64,000 bases of DNA from Hydrogenophaga sp. A37 (lineage in GTDB: Bacteria > Pseudomonadota > Gammaproteobacteria > Burkholderiales > Burkholderiaceae_C). The position numbers and the translations under genes were made by a program. Location of the stretch: assembly GCF_002001205.1 (NCBI RefSeq), contig NZ_MUNZ01000117.1, positions 1-64,000 of the forward strand. The letters are read 5' to 3'. The notes beneath the pieces were generated by a model. It was not told the DNA's origin. It searched no databases and saw only the letters and a program-made list of their open reading frames with translations. Below are positions 45,828 through 57,278 of this stretch, in pieces (the first letter of the stretch is position 1; every line of letters starts with the position of its first letter).

Positions 45828-47081
45828 ATGGCTGAGATCAAGAACTACACCCTGAACTTCGGTCCGCAGCACCCGGCCGCGCACGGCGTGTTGCGTTTGG
45901 TGCTGGAGCTCGATGGCGAGGTCGTGCAACGTGCCGACCCGCACATCGGCCTGCTGCACCGAGCCACCGAAAAGCTGGCTGAGCACAAGACCTTCATCCA
46001 GTCGCTGCCTTACATGGACCGACTGGACTATGTCTCGATGATGTGCAACGAGCACGCCTACTGCCTGGCTATCGAGAAGCTGCTGGGTATCGAGGTGCCG
46101 ATCCGCGCGCAGTACATCCGCGTGATGTTCAGCGAGATCACCCGCCTGCTCAACCATCTGATGTGGCTGGGTTCGCACGGCAACGACTGCGGCAGTTCGA
46201 CCATCCTCATCTACGCATTCCGTGAGCGTGAAGACCTGTTCGACATGTACGAGGCGGTATCGGGTGCGCGCATGCACGCGGCCTACTTCCGTCCCGGCGG
46301 TGTGTACCGCGATCTGCCGGACGAGATGCCGCAGTACAAGTACAGCAAGATCCGCAACGCGAAGGCGATGGCCGAGCTCAACACGAATCGCCAGGGTTCG
46401 TTGCTCGATTTCATCGATGACTTCACGCAGCGCTTCCCCACCTACCTGGCCGAGTACCACACGCTGCTGACCGACAACCGCATTTGGAAGCAACGCACCG
46501 TCGGCATCGGCGTGGTGCCGCCCGAGCGCGCGCTCAACCTGGGCATGACCGGTCCCATGCTGCGCGGCTCAGGCATTGCCTGGGACCTGCGCAAGAAGCA
46601 ACCGTACGAGGTGTACGACCGCATGGACTTCGACATCCCGGTGGGCAAGACCGGCGATACCTACGACCGCTACCTCGTTCGTATGGAAGAGATGAAGCAG
46701 TCCAACCGCATCATCAAGCAGTGCGTGGACTGGCTGCGTGTGAACCCTGGTCCGGTCATCACCGACAACCACAAGGTGGCGCCGCCTTCTCGTGAAGCGA
46801 TGAAGTCGAGCATGGAAGAGCTGATCCACCACTTCAAGCTCTTCACCGAAGGTTTCCACGTGCCCGAGGGCGAGGCCTATGCCGCCGTCGAACATCCCAA
46901 GGGCGAGTTCGGTATCTACCTCGTGAGCGACGGCGCCAACAAGCCCTACCGCCTGAAGATTCGAGCACCCGGCTTCACGCACTTGTCCACGCTCGACGAG
47001 ATGGCCCGCGGCCACATGCTGGCCGATGCGGTGGCCATCATCGGCACCATGGACATCGTTTTCGGAGAAATCGACCGATGA
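45828..47081 (+). CDS. nuoD: NADH-quinone oxidoreductase subunit D
   Basis: A 417-residue 49-kDa-type subunit that forms the quinone pocket with NuoB. N-terminal [36 protein letters not shown] and C-terminal [36 protein letters not shown] are all conserved. Overlaps nuoE by 4 bp (ATGA). Confidence 0.98.
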   Translation: MAEIKNYTLNFGPQHPAAHGVLRLVLELDGEVVQRADPHIGLLHRATEKLAEHKTFIQSLPYMDRLDYVSMMCNEHAYCLAIEKLLGIEVPIRAQYIRVMFSEITRLLNHLMWLGSHGNDCGSSTILIYAFREREDLFDMYEAVSGARMHAAYFRPGGVYRDLPDEMPQYKYSKIRNAKAMAELNTNRQGSLLDFIDDFTQRFPTYLAEYHTLLTDNRIWKQRTVGIGVVPPERALNLGMTGPMLRGSGIAWDLRKKQPYEVYDRMDFDIPVGKTGDTYDRYLVRMEEMKQSNRIIKQCVDWLRVNPGPVITDNHKVAPPSREAMKSSMEELIHHFKLFTEGFHVPEGEAYAAVEHPKGEFGIYLVSDGANKPYRLKIRAPGFTHLSTLDEMARGHMLADAVAIIGTMDIVFGEIDR

Positions 47082-47611
47082 GTCACGCACCGCAATCCTC
47101 CGGGCCTGTGCAGGCCATGGTGCTGTCGGACGCCACGCGCGCCCGCTTTGCCCGCGAAGTCGCCAAGTACCCGGCCGAACAGGCGCAGTCGGCTGTGATG
47201 GCCTGCCTGTCCATCGTGCAGCAGGAGCAGGGTCATGTGAGCCTTGAGGCCGAAAAGGCGATCGCGGCCTATCTGGGCATGCCGGTGATGGCCGTGCACG
47301 AGGTCACGACCTTCTACAACATGTACAACCAGCGGCCGGTGGGCAAGTTCAAGCTCAACGTCTGCACCAATCTGCCGTGTCAGTTGCGTGACGGCTACCA
47401 GGCACTGCACCACCTGGAGCAGAAGCTGGGTGTCGCCATGGGCGAAACCACGGCCGATGGCCTGTTTACGCTGCAGCAAAGCGAGTGCTTGGGTGCCTGC
47501 GCCGACTCGCCCGTGATGCTGGTCAATGACCGCCACATGTGCAGTTTCATGAGCAACGAAAAGCTCGATCAGCTGATCGACGGCCTGCGCGCTTCCGGAG
47601 GTCAGGCATGA
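47078..47611 (+). CDS. nuoE: NADH-quinone oxidoreductase subunit E
   Basis: A 177-residue 24-kDa-type subunit with a thioredoxin-like 2Fe-2S domain (N1a). The Cys set lies in [11 protein letters not shown] (about 96-101) and [13 protein letters not shown] (about 137-141). Start overlaps nuoD and stop overlaps nuoF by 4 bp each. Confidence 0.97.
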   Translation: MSHAPQSSGPVQAMVLSDATRARFAREVAKYPAEQAQSAVMACLSIVQQEQGHVSLEAEKAIAAYLGMPVMAVHEVTTFYNMYNQRPVGKFKLNVCTNLPCQLRDGYQALHHLEQKLGVAMGETTADGLFTLQQSECLGACADSPVMLVNDRHMCSFMSNEKLDQLIDGLRASGGQA

Positions 47612-48969
47612 ACGCCGATCAAGTGCTGTCCCAGTTCCGCTCCAATGGTGTGGAGACCTGTTTTCACGGTCGCCACATCAACCCTCAGATCTACGCCGAC
47701 CTGAATGGCAGCAACTGGTCACTCAAGGACTACGAAGCCCGTGGGGGCTACCAGGCGCTGCGCAAGATTCTCGGCCAAGATGGAGCGGCTCCACACCCTG
47801 AGACGGGTGTGGTCGGCATGACGCAAGATCAGGTGACCGCCACGGTCAAGGAGTCCGCCCTGCGTGGTCGCGGTGGTGCGGGTTTTCCGTCCGGCTTGAA
47901 GTGGAGCTTCATGCCGCGCCAGTTCCCGGGTCAGAAGTACCTCGTCTGCAACTCCGACGAGGGCGAGCCGGGTACCTGCAAGGACCGCGACATCCTGATG
48001 TTCAACCCGCACATCGTCATCGAAGGCATGGCGATCGCGGCCTATGCCATGGGCATCAGCGTGGGCTACAACTACATCCACGGTGAAATTTTTGAGGCTT
48101 ATGATCGCTTCGAGGCCGCGCTGGAAGAAGCCCGTGCCGCTGGCTACCTCGGCAACAACATCATGGGCAGCGACTTCAGCTTCCAGTTGCATGCCCACCA
48201 TGGTTTCGGTGCCTACATCTGCGGCGAAGAAACCGCGCTGCTCGAATCGCTCGAAGGCAAAAAGGGTCAGCCGCGCTTCAAGCCGCCATTTCCCGCCAGC
48301 TTTGGCCTGTACGGCAAGCCGACGACGATCAACAACACCGAAACCTTCGCGGCGGTGCCGTGGATCATCCGCAACGGTGGCCAAGCCTATCTTGGGTGCG
48401 GCAAACCCAACAATGGTGGCACCAAGATCTACTCCGTCAGTGGTGATGTGGAGCTGCCCGGCAACTACGAGGTACCGATGGGTACGCCGTTTGCCAAGTT
48501 GCTGGAACTGGCAGGTGGTGTGCGCAAAGGTCGTCAGCTGAAAGCCGTGATCCCCGGTGGTTCTTCGTCACCGGTGCTGCCCGCGTCGGTCATCATGGAA
48601 TGCACCATGGACTACGACTCGATCGCCAAAGCCGGCTCCATGCTGGGTTCGGGCGCGGTGATCGTGATGGACGATTCGCGCTGCATGGTCGAGTCGCTCA
48701 AGCGGCTTTCCTATTTCTACATGCATGAGAGTTGCGGCCAGTGCACGCCGTGTCGGGAAGGCACGGGCTGGCTTTGGAGGCTCGTGGACAAGATCCACTG
48801 TGGTGAAGCCAAGTCCACTGACATGGCGCTGTTGGACAACGTGGCCGAGAACATCATGGGGCGCACGATCTGCGCCCTGGGCGACGCGGCGGCCATGCCG
48901 GTGCGCGCCATGCTCAAGCACTTCCGGCCCGAGTTCGCGGCCATGATCAAGGCCGATGTCTCCGCCTGA
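47608..48969 (+). CDS. nuoF: NADH-quinone oxidoreductase subunit F
   Basis: A 453-residue 51-kDa-type subunit that binds NADH, FMN and the N3 4Fe-4S cluster. The NADH/FMN site has [13 protein letters not shown] (about 87-99) and [16 protein letters not shown]; cluster ligands are in [14 protein letters not shown] (about 374-387) with a later Cys near 414. ATG 47608 is the family start. Confidence 0.98.
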   Translation: MNADQVLSQFRSNGVETCFHGRHINPQIYADLNGSNWSLKDYEARGGYQALRKILGQDGAAPHPETGVVGMTQDQVTATVKESALRGRGGAGFPSGLKWSFMPRQFPGQKYLVCNSDEGEPGTCKDRDILMFNPHIVIEGMAIAAYAMGISVGYNYIHGEIFEAYDRFEAALEEARAAGYLGNNIMGSDFSFQLHAHHGFGAYICGEETALLESLEGKKGQPRFKPPFPASFGLYGKPTTINNTETFAAVPWIIRNGGQAYLGCGKPNNGGTKIYSVSGDVELPGNYEVPMGTPFAKLLELAGGVRKGRQLKAVIPGGSSSPVLPASVIMECTMDYDSIAKAGSMLGSGAVIVMDDSRCMVESLKRLSYFYMHESCGQCTPCREGTGWLWRLVDKIHCGEAKSTDMALLDNVAENIMGRTICALGDAAAMPVRAMLKHFRPEFAAMIKADVSA

Positions 48970-48986
48970 ACACAAGACGCAACACC

Positions 48987-51122
48987 ATGGTTGAAATCGA
49001 ACTTGACGGCCTGAAGGTCGAAGTGCCACCGGGCAGCATGATCATGCATGCCGCCGAGAAGGCTGGTACCTACATTCCTCACTTCTGCTATCACAAGAAG
49101 CTGTCGATCGCGGCGAGTTGCCGCATGTGCCTGGTGGAGGTTGAAAAGGCCCCCAAGCCCATGCCCGCCTGCGCCACGCCCGTGACCATGGGCATGATCG
49201 TGCGCACCAAGTCCGACAAGGCCATCAAGGCCCAACAGTCGGTGATGGAGTTTCTGCTCATCAACCACCCACTGGACTGTCCGATCTGCGACCAGGGTGG
49301 CGAATGCCAGCTGCAGGATCTGGCTGTTGGTTACGGCGGCGGGGCTTCGCGCTACGAAGAAGAAAAGCGTGTGGTGTTCCACAAGGACGTAGGCCCGCTG
49401 ATTTCCATGGAGGAAATGAGCCGCTGTATCCACTGCACCCGTTGCGTGCGCTTCGGTCAGGAAATAGCCGGCGTGATGGAGTTGGGCATGTCGCACCGCG
49501 GCGAACACGCTGAGATCGAAACCTTCGTCGGGCAGTCGGTGGACTCTGAACTGTCGGGCAACATGATCGACGTGTGCCCGGTGGGTGCGCTCACCAGCAA
49601 GCCCTTCCGCTACAGCGCCCGCACATGGGAGCTCTCGCGCCGCAAGAGCGTGAGTCCGCACGACTCGACCGGTGCCAACCTGATTGTTCAGGTGAAAAAC
49701 CACAAGGTCATGCGCGTGGTGCCACTGGAAAACGATGCGGTCAACGAGTGCTGGATCGCCGACCGTGACCGTTTCTCATACGAAGCCGTCAACAGCGAAG
49801 ACCGCCTGACCGCGCCCATGCTCAAGCAAGGCGGCGAGTGGAAGACGGTGGACTGGCAGACCGCGCTCGAATACGTGGCCAATGGCTTGAAGCAGGTCAC
49901 AGCCGACCACGGCGCAAACACGATTGGCCTGCTCGCCAGCCCGCACAGCACGGTGGAAGAGCTGGCGTTGGCCGGTGCGCTGGTGCGAGGCCTTGGCAGC
50001 CAGAACATTGACACCCGTCTGCGTCACGCTGACTTCTCCAACAAAGCCGCAGCAGGCTCGGCCCGCTGGCTGGGCATGCCAGTGGCGTCGCTGTCCTCGC
50101 TGCACCGAGTGCTGGTGGTGGGCTCGAACCTGCGCAAGGACCATCCCCTTTTCGCGCAGCGCATCCGTCAAGCCGCCCGCAAAGGATGCCAGGTCAGTGC
50201 GCTCCATGCCCAACCCCAGGATTGGGCCATGTCGCTGCGCCAAGAGGTGCTTGCCGACAGCGCTGTGTGGGTGTCGGCCTTGGCCGGCATCGCTGTCGCC
50301 GTGGCCCAGGAGGCCGGGGTCCAAGCACCGGTGGCCGCCGAGGTCACCGACGCGGCGCGGGTCGTGGCGAAGTCCCTGTTGGGCGGGGAGCAGAAGGCCA
50401 TTCTGCTGGGCAATGCCGCCGCCCATCACGAAAAAGCAGCCAGTCTGCTGTCGCTGGCCAACTGGATCGGTCAACAAACCGGTGCGACGGTGGGCTACCT
50501 GTCCGAGGCGGCCAACACCGTGGGCGCCCAGTTGGTGCGTGCCCTGCCCGAACAGAGCGGGTTGAATGCAAGCCAGATGCTCGGTGGTGCACTCAAGGCG
50601 GCATTTCTGCTAAACACCGAGCCTGTCTTCGACAGCGCCGCTGGCGCCGAAGGCCTCAAGACCGCCAGCATGGTGGTGACGCTCAGCCCGTTCAAGGCCA
50701 ACATGGACGTCAGCGATGTGCTGCTGCCCATCGCGCCGTTCACCGAAACCTCAGGCTCGTTCGTGAACGCTGAAGGCCGCTTGCAAAGCTTCCACGCCGT
50801 GGTGAAGCCCTTGGGCGATACGCGACCGGCCTGGAAGGTGTTGCGCGTGATGGGCAACCTGATGGGTCTTTCCGGGTTCGATGCCGACTCTTCGCAGGCT
50901 GTGCTGGCAGCAGCGCTTCCCGGCTCGACGGCCGGACAGGTGGTGGTTGGCGCTCGCTTGTCGAACGCCGACGCCGTAGTCGGGCCTGCTGCTGCAGATC
51001 AAAGCCCGGCGAAGAAGGCACCCTGCGTTGCGCCCATCTACCAACTGGACTCGTTGGTGAGGAGAGCCCCGTCTCTGCAATTGACCGCAGACGCCCGCGC
51101 CGCCGAAGGAGCTCACGCATGA
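48987..51122 (+). CDS. nuoG: NADH-quinone oxidoreductase subunit G
   Basis: A 711-residue 75-kDa-type subunit. The N-terminal ferredoxin-like domain has the 2Fe-2S and 4Fe-4S ligands ([15 protein letters not shown] near 34-48, [14 protein letters not shown], and [18 protein letters not shown]), followed by a molybdopterin-oxidoreductase-like scaffold with no cofactor. It passes electrons from NuoF to the chain. The stop overlaps nuoH by 4 bp. Confidence 0.97.
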   Translation: MVEIELDGLKVEVPPGSMIMHAAEKAGTYIPHFCYHKKLSIAASCRMCLVEVEKAPKPMPACATPVTMGMIVRTKSDKAIKAQQSVMEFLLINHPLDCPICDQGGECQLQDLAVGYGGGASRYEEEKRVVFHKDVGPLISMEEMSRCIHCTRCVRFGQEIAGVMELGMSHRGEHAEIETFVGQSVDSELSGNMIDVCPVGALTSKPFRYSARTWELSRRKSVSPHDSTGANLIVQVKNHKVMRVVPLENDAVNECWIADRDRFSYEAVNSEDRLTAPMLKQGGEWKTVDWQTALEYVANGLKQVTADHGANTIGLLASPHSTVEELALAGALVRGLGSQNIDTRLRHADFSNKAAAGSARWLGMPVASLSSLHRVLVVGSNLRKDHPLFAQRIRQAARKGCQVSALHAQPQDWAMSLRQEVLADSAVWVSALAGIAVAVAQEAGVQAPVAAEVTDAARVVAKSLLGGEQKAILLGNAAAHHEKAASLLSLANWIGQQTGATVGYLSEAANTVGAQLVRALPEQSGLNASQMLGGALKAAFLLNTEPVFDSAAGAEGLKTASMVVTLSPFKANMDVSDVLLPIAPFTETSGSFVNAEGRLQSFHAVVKPLGDTRPAWKVLRVMGNLMGLSGFDADSSQAVLAAALPGSTAGQVVVGARLSNADAVVGPAAADQSPAKKAPCVAPIYQLDSLVRRAPSLQLTADARAAEGAHA

Positions 51123-52201
51123 TCGACGCGATGTACAACGGCGGGCTCGGCCTGCTCTCGGCGCCCTGGTGGACCACGGCCATGTGGCCTGTGATCTGGG
51201 GCTTGTTGAAGATCGTGGCGGTGCTGGCCCCGCTGATGGGCGCTGTGGCCTACCTCACCCTCTGGGAGCGCAAGCTGCTCGGGTTCATGCAGGTTCGCCT
51301 GGGGCCGAACCGCGTGGGGCCGTTCGGGTTGCTGCAGCCGATCGCCGACGCGGTGAAGTTGTTGACCAAAGAAATCATCAGCCCGAGTGCGGCCGCGCCG
51401 GGCCTGTTTCGCCTCGGTCCGATCATGGCCATCATGCCGGCGCTGGCCGCATGGGTGGTGATCCCATTCGGGCCTGAAGCGGTGATTGCCAATGTCAACG
51501 CGGGCATCCTGGTGATCCTGGCCATCACTTCGATTGAGGTCTACGGCGTGATCATCGCCGGCTGGGCATCGAACTCCAAGTACGCTTTTCTGGGGGCTCT
51601 TCGCGCATCGGCGCAGATGGTGAGCTACGAGATCGCCATCGGTTTCTGTTTCCTCGTGGTCGTGATGACCGCGGGCAGCCTGAATCTCGGCGACATCGTG
51701 GCTTCGCAGTCGCGCGGCATGGCCGCTAGCCAAGGCCTGTCCTTCCTGTCCTGGAACTGGCTCCCGCTGTTGCCGATCTTCCTCGTGTACCTGATCTCCG
51801 GCGTGGCCGAAACCAACCGTCACCCGTTTGACGTGGTGGAAGGCGAAGCCGAGATCGTGGCCGGTCACATGGTCGAGTACTCGGGCATGGGTTTCGCCAT
51901 CTTCTTCCTGGCCGAATACGCCAGCATGTGGCTGGTCTCCATCCTCGCGGTGCTGATGTTCCTGGGTGGCTGGTTGCCCCCGATCGACAGCGCCTTGTTC
52001 AACTGGATTCCCGGCTGGATCTGGCTCGGCCTCAAGACCTTCTTGGTCGTGTCCATGTTCATCTGGATCCGCGCCACCTTCCCGCGTTTCCGCTACGACC
52101 AGATCATGCGTCTGGGCTGGAAGATTTTCATTCCTGTGACCCTGGTCTGGCTGCTGCTCGTGGGCGGTCTGATGCAGACCCCGTGGAACATCTGGAAATA
52201 A
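51119..52201 (+). CDS. nuoH: NADH-quinone oxidoreductase subunit H
   Basis: A 360-residue ND1-type membrane subunit with eight TM segments. Signatures [23 protein letters not shown] and [21 protein letters not shown] are present; these loops line the quinone entry and proton path. Confidence 0.98.
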   Translation: MIDAMYNGGLGLLSAPWWTTAMWPVIWGLLKIVAVLAPLMGAVAYLTLWERKLLGFMQVRLGPNRVGPFGLLQPIADAVKLLTKEIISPSAAAPGLFRLGPIMAIMPALAAWVVIPFGPEAVIANVNAGILVILAITSIEVYGVIIAGWASNSKYAFLGALRASAQMVSYEIAIGFCFLVVVMTAGSLNLGDIVASQSRGMAASQGLSFLSWNWLPLLPIFLVYLISGVAETNRHPFDVVEGEAEIVAGHMVEYSGMGFAIFFLAEYASMWLVSILAVLMFLGGWLPPIDSALFNWIPGWIWLGLKTFLVVSMFIWIRATFPRFRYDQIMRLGWKIFIPVTLVWLLLVGGLMQTPWNIWK

Positions 52202-52216
52202 GCAGGGCGATCCATC

Positions 52217-52729
52217 ATGTCCACCACCGCCGTTGCCCCTTTTTCTCTCCGCGATTTTTTCAAGAGCTTCCTTTTGCTGGAGCTCTTCAAAGGCATGGCC
52301 CTGACCGGTCGTTATGCGCTGCGCCGCAAGATCACGGTTCAATTTCCTGAAGAAAAAACGCCCCTTTCACCCCGCTTCCGTGGACTGCACGCACAGCGCC
52401 GCTACGAAAACGGCGAAGAACGCTGTATCGCCTGCAAACTGTGCGAGGCCGTTTGCCCTGCGTTGGCCATCACCATCGAAGCCGGGGAGCGCGCGTCGGA
52501 TGGCACGCGCCGCACCACGCGCTACGACATCGATCTCACCAAATGCATCTTCTGCGGCTTCTGTGAGGAAGCCTGCCCGGTGGACGCCATCGTTGAGACA
52601 CACATCCTCGAATACCACGGCGAAAAACGCGGCGACCTGTACTTCACCAAAGAGATGCTGCTGGCCGTGGGCGACCGCTACGAGCCTGAGATCGCAGCCG
52701 CCAAGGCCGCGGACGCGAAGTACCGCTGA
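52217..52729 (+). CDS. nuoI: NADH-quinone oxidoreductase subunit I
   Basis: A 170-residue TYKY-type subunit with two 4Fe-4S clusters (N6a/b): [12 protein letters not shown] (about 72-83) and [12 protein letters not shown] (about 111-122). It links the peripheral chain to N2 in NuoB. 15 bp after nuoH. Confidence 0.98.
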   Translation: MSTTAVAPFSLRDFFKSFLLLELFKGMALTGRYALRRKITVQFPEEKTPLSPRFRGLHAQRRYENGEERCIACKLCEAVCPALAITIEAGERASDGTRRTTRYDIDLTKCIFCGFCEEACPVDAIVETHILEYHGEKRGDLYFTKEMLLAVGDRYEPEIAAAKAADAKYR

Positions 52730-52753
52730 CAGGCCCAGCGAAAGACAAGAACC

Positions 52754-53398
52754 ATGGATTACCAGACCGGCTTTTTTTACCTGTTTTCGACGGTGATGCT
52801 GTTCGCGGCATACCGCGTCATCACCTCGCGCAATCCCGTGCACGCGGTGCTGTACCTGATGCTCGCCTTCTCCCAGGCTGCCGCACTCTGGTTGATCCTC
52901 AAGGCCGAGTTCCTGGGCCTGACGCTGGTGCTCGTGTACCTGGGCGCCGTGATGGTGCTGTTCCTTTTCGTCGTGATGATGTTGGACATCAAGATTGACG
53001 ATGATCGCTGGGGCTTCTGGCAGAACTTTCCCTTGGCCGCCACCATTGGTGCGCTGATCGCGGCCGAGTTGATCGCGGTCTTGTGGATCGGCTTCCCGAA
53101 CGTGACCACACCTGCTGCCATGGTGGGTCAAGGTGCGGAGGTCTCAAACACCAAGGCCCTTGGCCGCCTGTTGTTCAGTGAATACCTCTACCCGGTGGAG
53201 GTGGCTGCCGTGATTCTGTTGGTGGCCATGGTGACGGCGATTGCGCTGACCCTGCGTCAGCGCAAGGACAGCAAGGCCATCGACCCCGGTCAACAGGTGC
53301 ACGTGCGTGCCAGCGACCGGCTGGTGGTGTTGCCCATGGCCGCGACCCAAAAAACCATGCCTGTCCAGACAGCCGCAGCCGAGGAGGGCAAGGCATGA
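52754..53398 (+). CDS. nuoJ: NADH-quinone oxidoreductase subunit J
   Basis: A 214-residue ND6-type membrane subunit, about five TM segments; the conserved [17 protein letters not shown] segment with the pi-bulge TM is seen near 60-76. C-terminal 40 residues are hydrophilic. Stop overlaps nuoK by 4 bp. Confidence 0.97.
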   Translation: MDYQTGFFYLFSTVMLFAAYRVITSRNPVHAVLYLMLAFSQAAALWLILKAEFLGLTLVLVYLGAVMVLFLFVVMMLDIKIDDDRWGFWQNFPLAATIGALIAAELIAVLWIGFPNVTTPAAMVGQGAEVSNTKALGRLLFSEYLYPVEVAAVILLVAMVTAIALTLRQRKDSKAIDPGQQVHVRASDRLVVLPMAATQKTMPVQTAAAEEGKA

Positions 53399-53703
53399 GC
53401 CTCACACTGAGTCACTTTCTGTCCGTGGGTGCGATCTTGTTCGCCCTGTCCGTCATCGGCATTTTCCTGAACCGCAAGAACATCATCGTGCTGCTGATGG
53501 CGATCGAGCTGATGCTGCTGGCGGTGAACATGAACTTCGTGGCCTTCTCCCATTTCCTGGGCGACATGCACGGCCAGATCTTTGTGTTTTTCATCCTCAC
53601 CGTGGCAGCGGCCGAGTCGGCCATTGGCCTCGCCATTCTGGTGCTGCTGTTCCGTGCCAAGTCGTCGATCAGCGCCGAAGAACTCAACACCCTCAAGGGT
53701 TGA
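53395..53703 (+). CDS. nuoK: NADH-quinone oxidoreductase subunit K
   Basis: A 102-residue ND4L-type subunit with three TM segments and the buried Glu residues ([17 protein letters not shown] and [15 protein letters not shown]) used in proton transfer. Confidence 0.98.
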   Translation: MSLTLSHFLSVGAILFALSVIGIFLNRKNIIVLLMAIELMLLAVNMNFVAFSHFLGDMHGQIFVFFILTVAAAESAIGLAILVLLFRAKSSISAEELNTLKG

Positions 53704-53730
53704 AGCCCATCCCGAAGAGGCAAGAACACC

Positions 53731-55755
53731 ATGAGCACCACTCTCTCTGCAAGCACCCTGCTGGCTGTTCCGCTGGCTCCCCTGGCGGGCGCGTTGCTGG
53801 CCGGCATCCTGGGCACCACCTTTGGCGGCAACGTCATCGGCCGTCGCGCCTCCCACACGCTCACCATCCTGGGTGTGTTGATCGCCTTCATCATTTCGGC
53901 CATGACGCTCAAGAGCGTCGCATCCGATGGCGCGCGCTTCAACCAGACCATCTACGAGTGGATGGTGGTGGGTGGCCTGAAGATGGAAATCGGCTTCATG
54001 GTCGATGGCCTGACCGCCATGATGATGGTCGTGGTCACCTTTGTCTCGTTGATGGTGCACCTCTACACCATCGGCTACATGGAAGAGGATGCCGGCTACA
54101 ACCGCTTCTTCGCCTACATCTCGCTGTTCACCTTCTCCATGTTGATGCTCGTGATGAGCAACAACCTGCTGCAGCTGTTCTTTGGCTGGGAAGCGGTGGG
54201 CCTGGTGTCCTACCTGCTGATCGGGTTCTGGTTCAACAAGCCCACGGCCATCTTTGCCAACATGAAGGCCTTCCTGGTCAACCGCGTCGGTGACTTCGGT
54301 TTCATCCTCGGCATCGGCCTGATCGTGGCCTATGCGGGCACGCTGAATTACACCGAGGTGTTTGCCAAGGCGCCCGAGCTGGGCAAGCTGGGCTTCCCCG
54401 GCACCGACTGGCTGCTGATCACCGTCATCTGCATCTGCCTGTTCATCGGTGCCATGGGCAAGTCGGCCCAGTTCCCGCTGCACGTCTGGCTGCCCGATTC
54501 GATGGAAGGCCCCACGCCCATTTCGGCGCTGATCCACGCCGCCACCATGGTGACGGCCGGCATCTTCATGGTCGCGCGCATGTCGCCGCTGTTCGAGCTG
54601 TCGGACACCGCACTCAACTTCATCATGGTGATCGGTGCCATCACGGCCCTGTTCATGGGCTTCCTGGGCATCATCCAGAACGACATCAAGCGGGTGGTTG
54701 CCTATTCCACGCTGTCCCAGCTCGGCTACATGACGGTGGCGCTGGGCGCTTCGGCCTACTCGGTGGCGGTGTTCCACCTGATGACCCACGCCTTCTTCAA
54801 AGCCTTGCTGTTTCTTGCGGCTGGCTCGGTCATCATGGGCCTGCACCACAACCAGGACATTCGCTGGATGGGTGGCGTGCGCAAGTACATGCCCATCACC
54901 TGGATCACCTCGCTGCTGGGCACGCTGGCTCTGATCGGAACGCCGCTGTTTTCAGGGTTCTATTCCAAGGACTCGATCATTGAGGCCGTGCATTTCAGCA
55001 ACCTGCCGGCGTCGGGCTTTGCTCACTTCGCGGTGCTGGCCGGTGTCTTCGTGACCTCGTTCTATTCGTTCCGTCTGTACTTCCTGGTGTTCCACGGCAA
55101 AGAGCGCTTTGACCAGAACCCGGACGCGCACCATGGTCACGATGACCACCATGGGCACGGGCACGGCGATCACAAGCCGCACGAAACCCCCTGGGTCGTG
55201 ACCGTGCCCTTGTTGTTGCTGGCGATCCCTTCGGTGGTGATTGGTTTCATGACCATCCAGCCCATGTTGTTCGGTGACTTCCTGAAAGATGCCATCACCA
55301 TCAACTCGGCCGCACATCCGGCGGTGGCGAAGTTCGCGGAAGAGTTCCACGGCCCGTTGGCCATGGCCTTGCACGCGCTGTCCACCGCACCGTTCTACCT
55401 GGCGCTGTCGGGCGCGGTCATCGCTTGGTACATGTACCTGATCAACCCGGCCGTTCCCGCCGCCATCGGACGCGCGCTCAAACCCCTCATCACCGTGCTT
55501 GACAACAAGTACTACATGGACTGGTTCAACGAAAACGTTTTGGCCCGTGGTGCACGGGCATTGGGTACCGGCCTGTGGAAGGGGGGCGACCAGGGCGTGA
55601 TCGAAACCGGTGTGGTGAACGCCAGCTGGAGGTTGGTCGGCGCCTTCTCGTCCTTCGTGCGCGGCGCTCAGAGCGGTTACCTCTACCACTACGCGCTGCT
55701 GATGATCGTGGGTGTGTTCCTGTTCATGACGTATTTCGTGTGGCTGGCCAAATAA
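53731..55755 (+). CDS. nuoL: NADH-quinone oxidoreductase subunit L, with a His-rich loop
   Basis: A 674-residue ND5-type antiporter-like subunit with a C-terminal lateral helix. Conserved proton-path parts include FFGWEAVGLVSYLLIGFW, LHVWLPDSMEGPTPISALIHAATMVTAG and VAYSTLSQLGYM. A loop at about 465-490 is unusually His-rich (AHHGHDDHHGHGHGDH), on the C-terminal side of the antiporter core; similar loops occur in other betaproteobacterial NuoL, so it is probably lineage-specific and not a defect. Confidence 0.97.
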   Translation: MSTTLSASTLLAVPLAPLAGALLAGILGTTFGGNVIGRRASHTLTILGVLIAFIISAMTLKSVASDGARFNQTIYEWMVVGGLKMEIGFMVDGLTAMMMVVVTFVSLMVHLYTIGYMEEDAGYNRFFAYISLFTFSMLMLVMSNNLLQLFFGWEAVGLVSYLLIGFWFNKPTAIFANMKAFLVNRVGDFGFILGIGLIVAYAGTLNYTEVFAKAPELGKLGFPGTDWLLITVICICLFIGAMGKSAQFPLHVWLPDSMEGPTPISALIHAATMVTAGIFMVARMSPLFELSDTALNFIMVIGAITALFMGFLGIIQNDIKRVVAYSTLSQLGYMTVALGASAYSVAVFHLMTHAFFKALLFLAAGSVIMGLHHNQDIRWMGGVRKYMPITWITSLLGTLALIGTPLFSGFYSKDSIIEAVHFSNLPASGFAHFAVLAGVFVTSFYSFRLYFLVFHGKERFDQNPDAHHGHDDHHGHGHGDHKPHETPWVVTVPLLLLAIPSVVIGFMTIQPMLFGDFLKDAITINSAAHPAVAKFAEEFHGPLAMALHALSTAPFYLALSGAVIAWYMYLINPAVPAAIGRALKPLITVLDNKYYMDWFNENVLARGARALGTGLWKGGDQGVIETGVVNASWRLVGAFSSFVRGAQSGYLYHYALLMIVGVFLFMTYFVWLAK

Positions 55756-55768
55756 GGAGAAGAACAAG

Positions 55769-57244
55769 ATGGGTTTGCTGAGCCTCGCGATCTGGATGCC
55801 AATTGTTGTCGGCGTCGTGCTGTTGGCCTTGGGCCGGGATGATCAGGCGCATGTCGTGCGCTGGCTGGCGCTGGTGGGGGCGTTGCTCTCGCTGGCCGTG
55901 ACGGTGCCGCTGTACACCGGTTTCAAGCTGGGCACGGCCACGATGCAGTTTGTGGAAAAGTCCACCTGGATTGATCGATTCCACATCAATTACCACTTGG
56001 GCGTGGATGGCATCTCTCTCTGGATGGTGTTGTTGACCGCCTTCATCACGGTGGTGGTGGTGATCGCGAGTTGGGAGTCCATCACCGAGCGCGTGAACCA
56101 GTACATGGGCGCGTTCCTGATTCTGTCGGGCCTGATGATCGGTGTCTTCGCCGCCCAAGACGGTATGCTGTTCTACGTGTTCTTCGAAGCCACACTGATT
56201 CCGATGTACCTGATCATCGGCATCTGGGGCGGGCCGAACAAGATCTACGCGGCTTTCAAGTTCTTCCTCTACACCCTCATGGGCTCGCTGCTCATGCTGG
56301 TGGCCCTGATCTATCTGTACACCCAGTCGGGTGGCAGCTTTGATCTGGCCACCTGGTACAAACTACCCATTGGCAGCACGGCGCAGACGCTGCTGTTTTT
56401 CGCGTTTTTCGCTGCCTTCGCGGTCAAGGTGCCGATGTGGCCCGTGCACACCTGGTTGCCTGACGTGCACGTGGAAGCACCCACCGGTGGCTCTGCCGTG
56501 CTGGCCGCCATCATGTTGAAGCTGGGTGCCTACGGTTTCCTGCGCTTCTCCTTGCCCATCCTGCCCGACGCATCGCACGAGTGGGCCTGGCTCATCATCA
56601 CGCTGTCGCTGATTGCCGTGGTGTATGTGGGCCTGGTGGCCATGGTCCAGAAGGACATGAAGAAGCTGGTGGCCTACTCGTCGGTGGCACACATGGGCTT
56701 CGTCACGCTGGGCTTCTTCGTCTTTAGTGACCTGGGCGTGTCTGGAGGCATCGTGCAGATGATCGCCCACGGCTTCGTGTCGGCCGCCATGTTCCTGTCC
56801 ATCGGTGTGTTGTACGACCGCGTGCATTCGCGTGAAATCGCCAGCTACGGCGGCGTGGTCAACACCATGCCCAACTTCGCGGCATTTGCCCTTTTGTTCA
56901 CCATGGCCAACTGCGGCTTGCCCGGTACCGCCGGTTTCGTGGGTGAGTGGATGGTGATCCTGGCGGCGGTCAAGGCCAATTTCTGGATCGGTGCTGCCGC
57001 CGCGTCGGCGCTGATTTTTGGCGCTGCCTACTCCCTGTGGATGTTCAAGCGCGTGTACCTGGGCGCCGTGGCCAATGACCACGTCAAGGCGCTGACCGAC
57101 ATCGGTCGGCGTGAGTTTCTGGTGATGGCGATTCTGGCCATTGCCGTGCTGTACATGGGCGTGAACCCCAAACCCTTCACCGACGTCATGGATGCTTCGG
57201 TTGCCGAGCTGCTGCGCCACGTGGCCATCTCCAAGCTGAATTGA
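55769..57244 (+). CDS. nuoM: NADH-quinone oxidoreductase subunit M
   Basis: A 491-residue ND4-type antiporter-like subunit with about 14 TM segments. Conserved stretches: LGVDGISLWMVLLTAFI, FFEATLIPMYLIIGIWGG, HTWLPDVHVEAPTGGSAVLA and KKLVAYSSVAHMGFV. Confidence 0.98.
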   Translation: MGLLSLAIWMPIVVGVVLLALGRDDQAHVVRWLALVGALLSLAVTVPLYTGFKLGTATMQFVEKSTWIDRFHINYHLGVDGISLWMVLLTAFITVVVVIASWESITERVNQYMGAFLILSGLMIGVFAAQDGMLFYVFFEATLIPMYLIIGIWGGPNKIYAAFKFFLYTLMGSLLMLVALIYLYTQSGGSFDLATWYKLPIGSTAQTLLFFAFFAAFAVKVPMWPVHTWLPDVHVEAPTGGSAVLAAIMLKLGAYGFLRFSLPILPDASHEWAWLIITLSLIAVVYVGLVAMVQKDMKKLVAYSSVAHMGFVTLGFFVFSDLGVSGGIVQMIAHGFVSAAMFLSIGVLYDRVHSREIASYGGVVNTMPNFAAFALLFTMANCGLPGTAGFVGEWMVILAAVKANFWIGAAAASALIFGAAYSLWMFKRVYLGAVANDHVKALTDIGRREFLVMAILAIAVLYMGVNPKPFTDVMDASVAELLRHVAISKLN

Positions 57245-57278
57245 AACGTGCCGACAAAAATCAAATGCGAGTCCTCTC

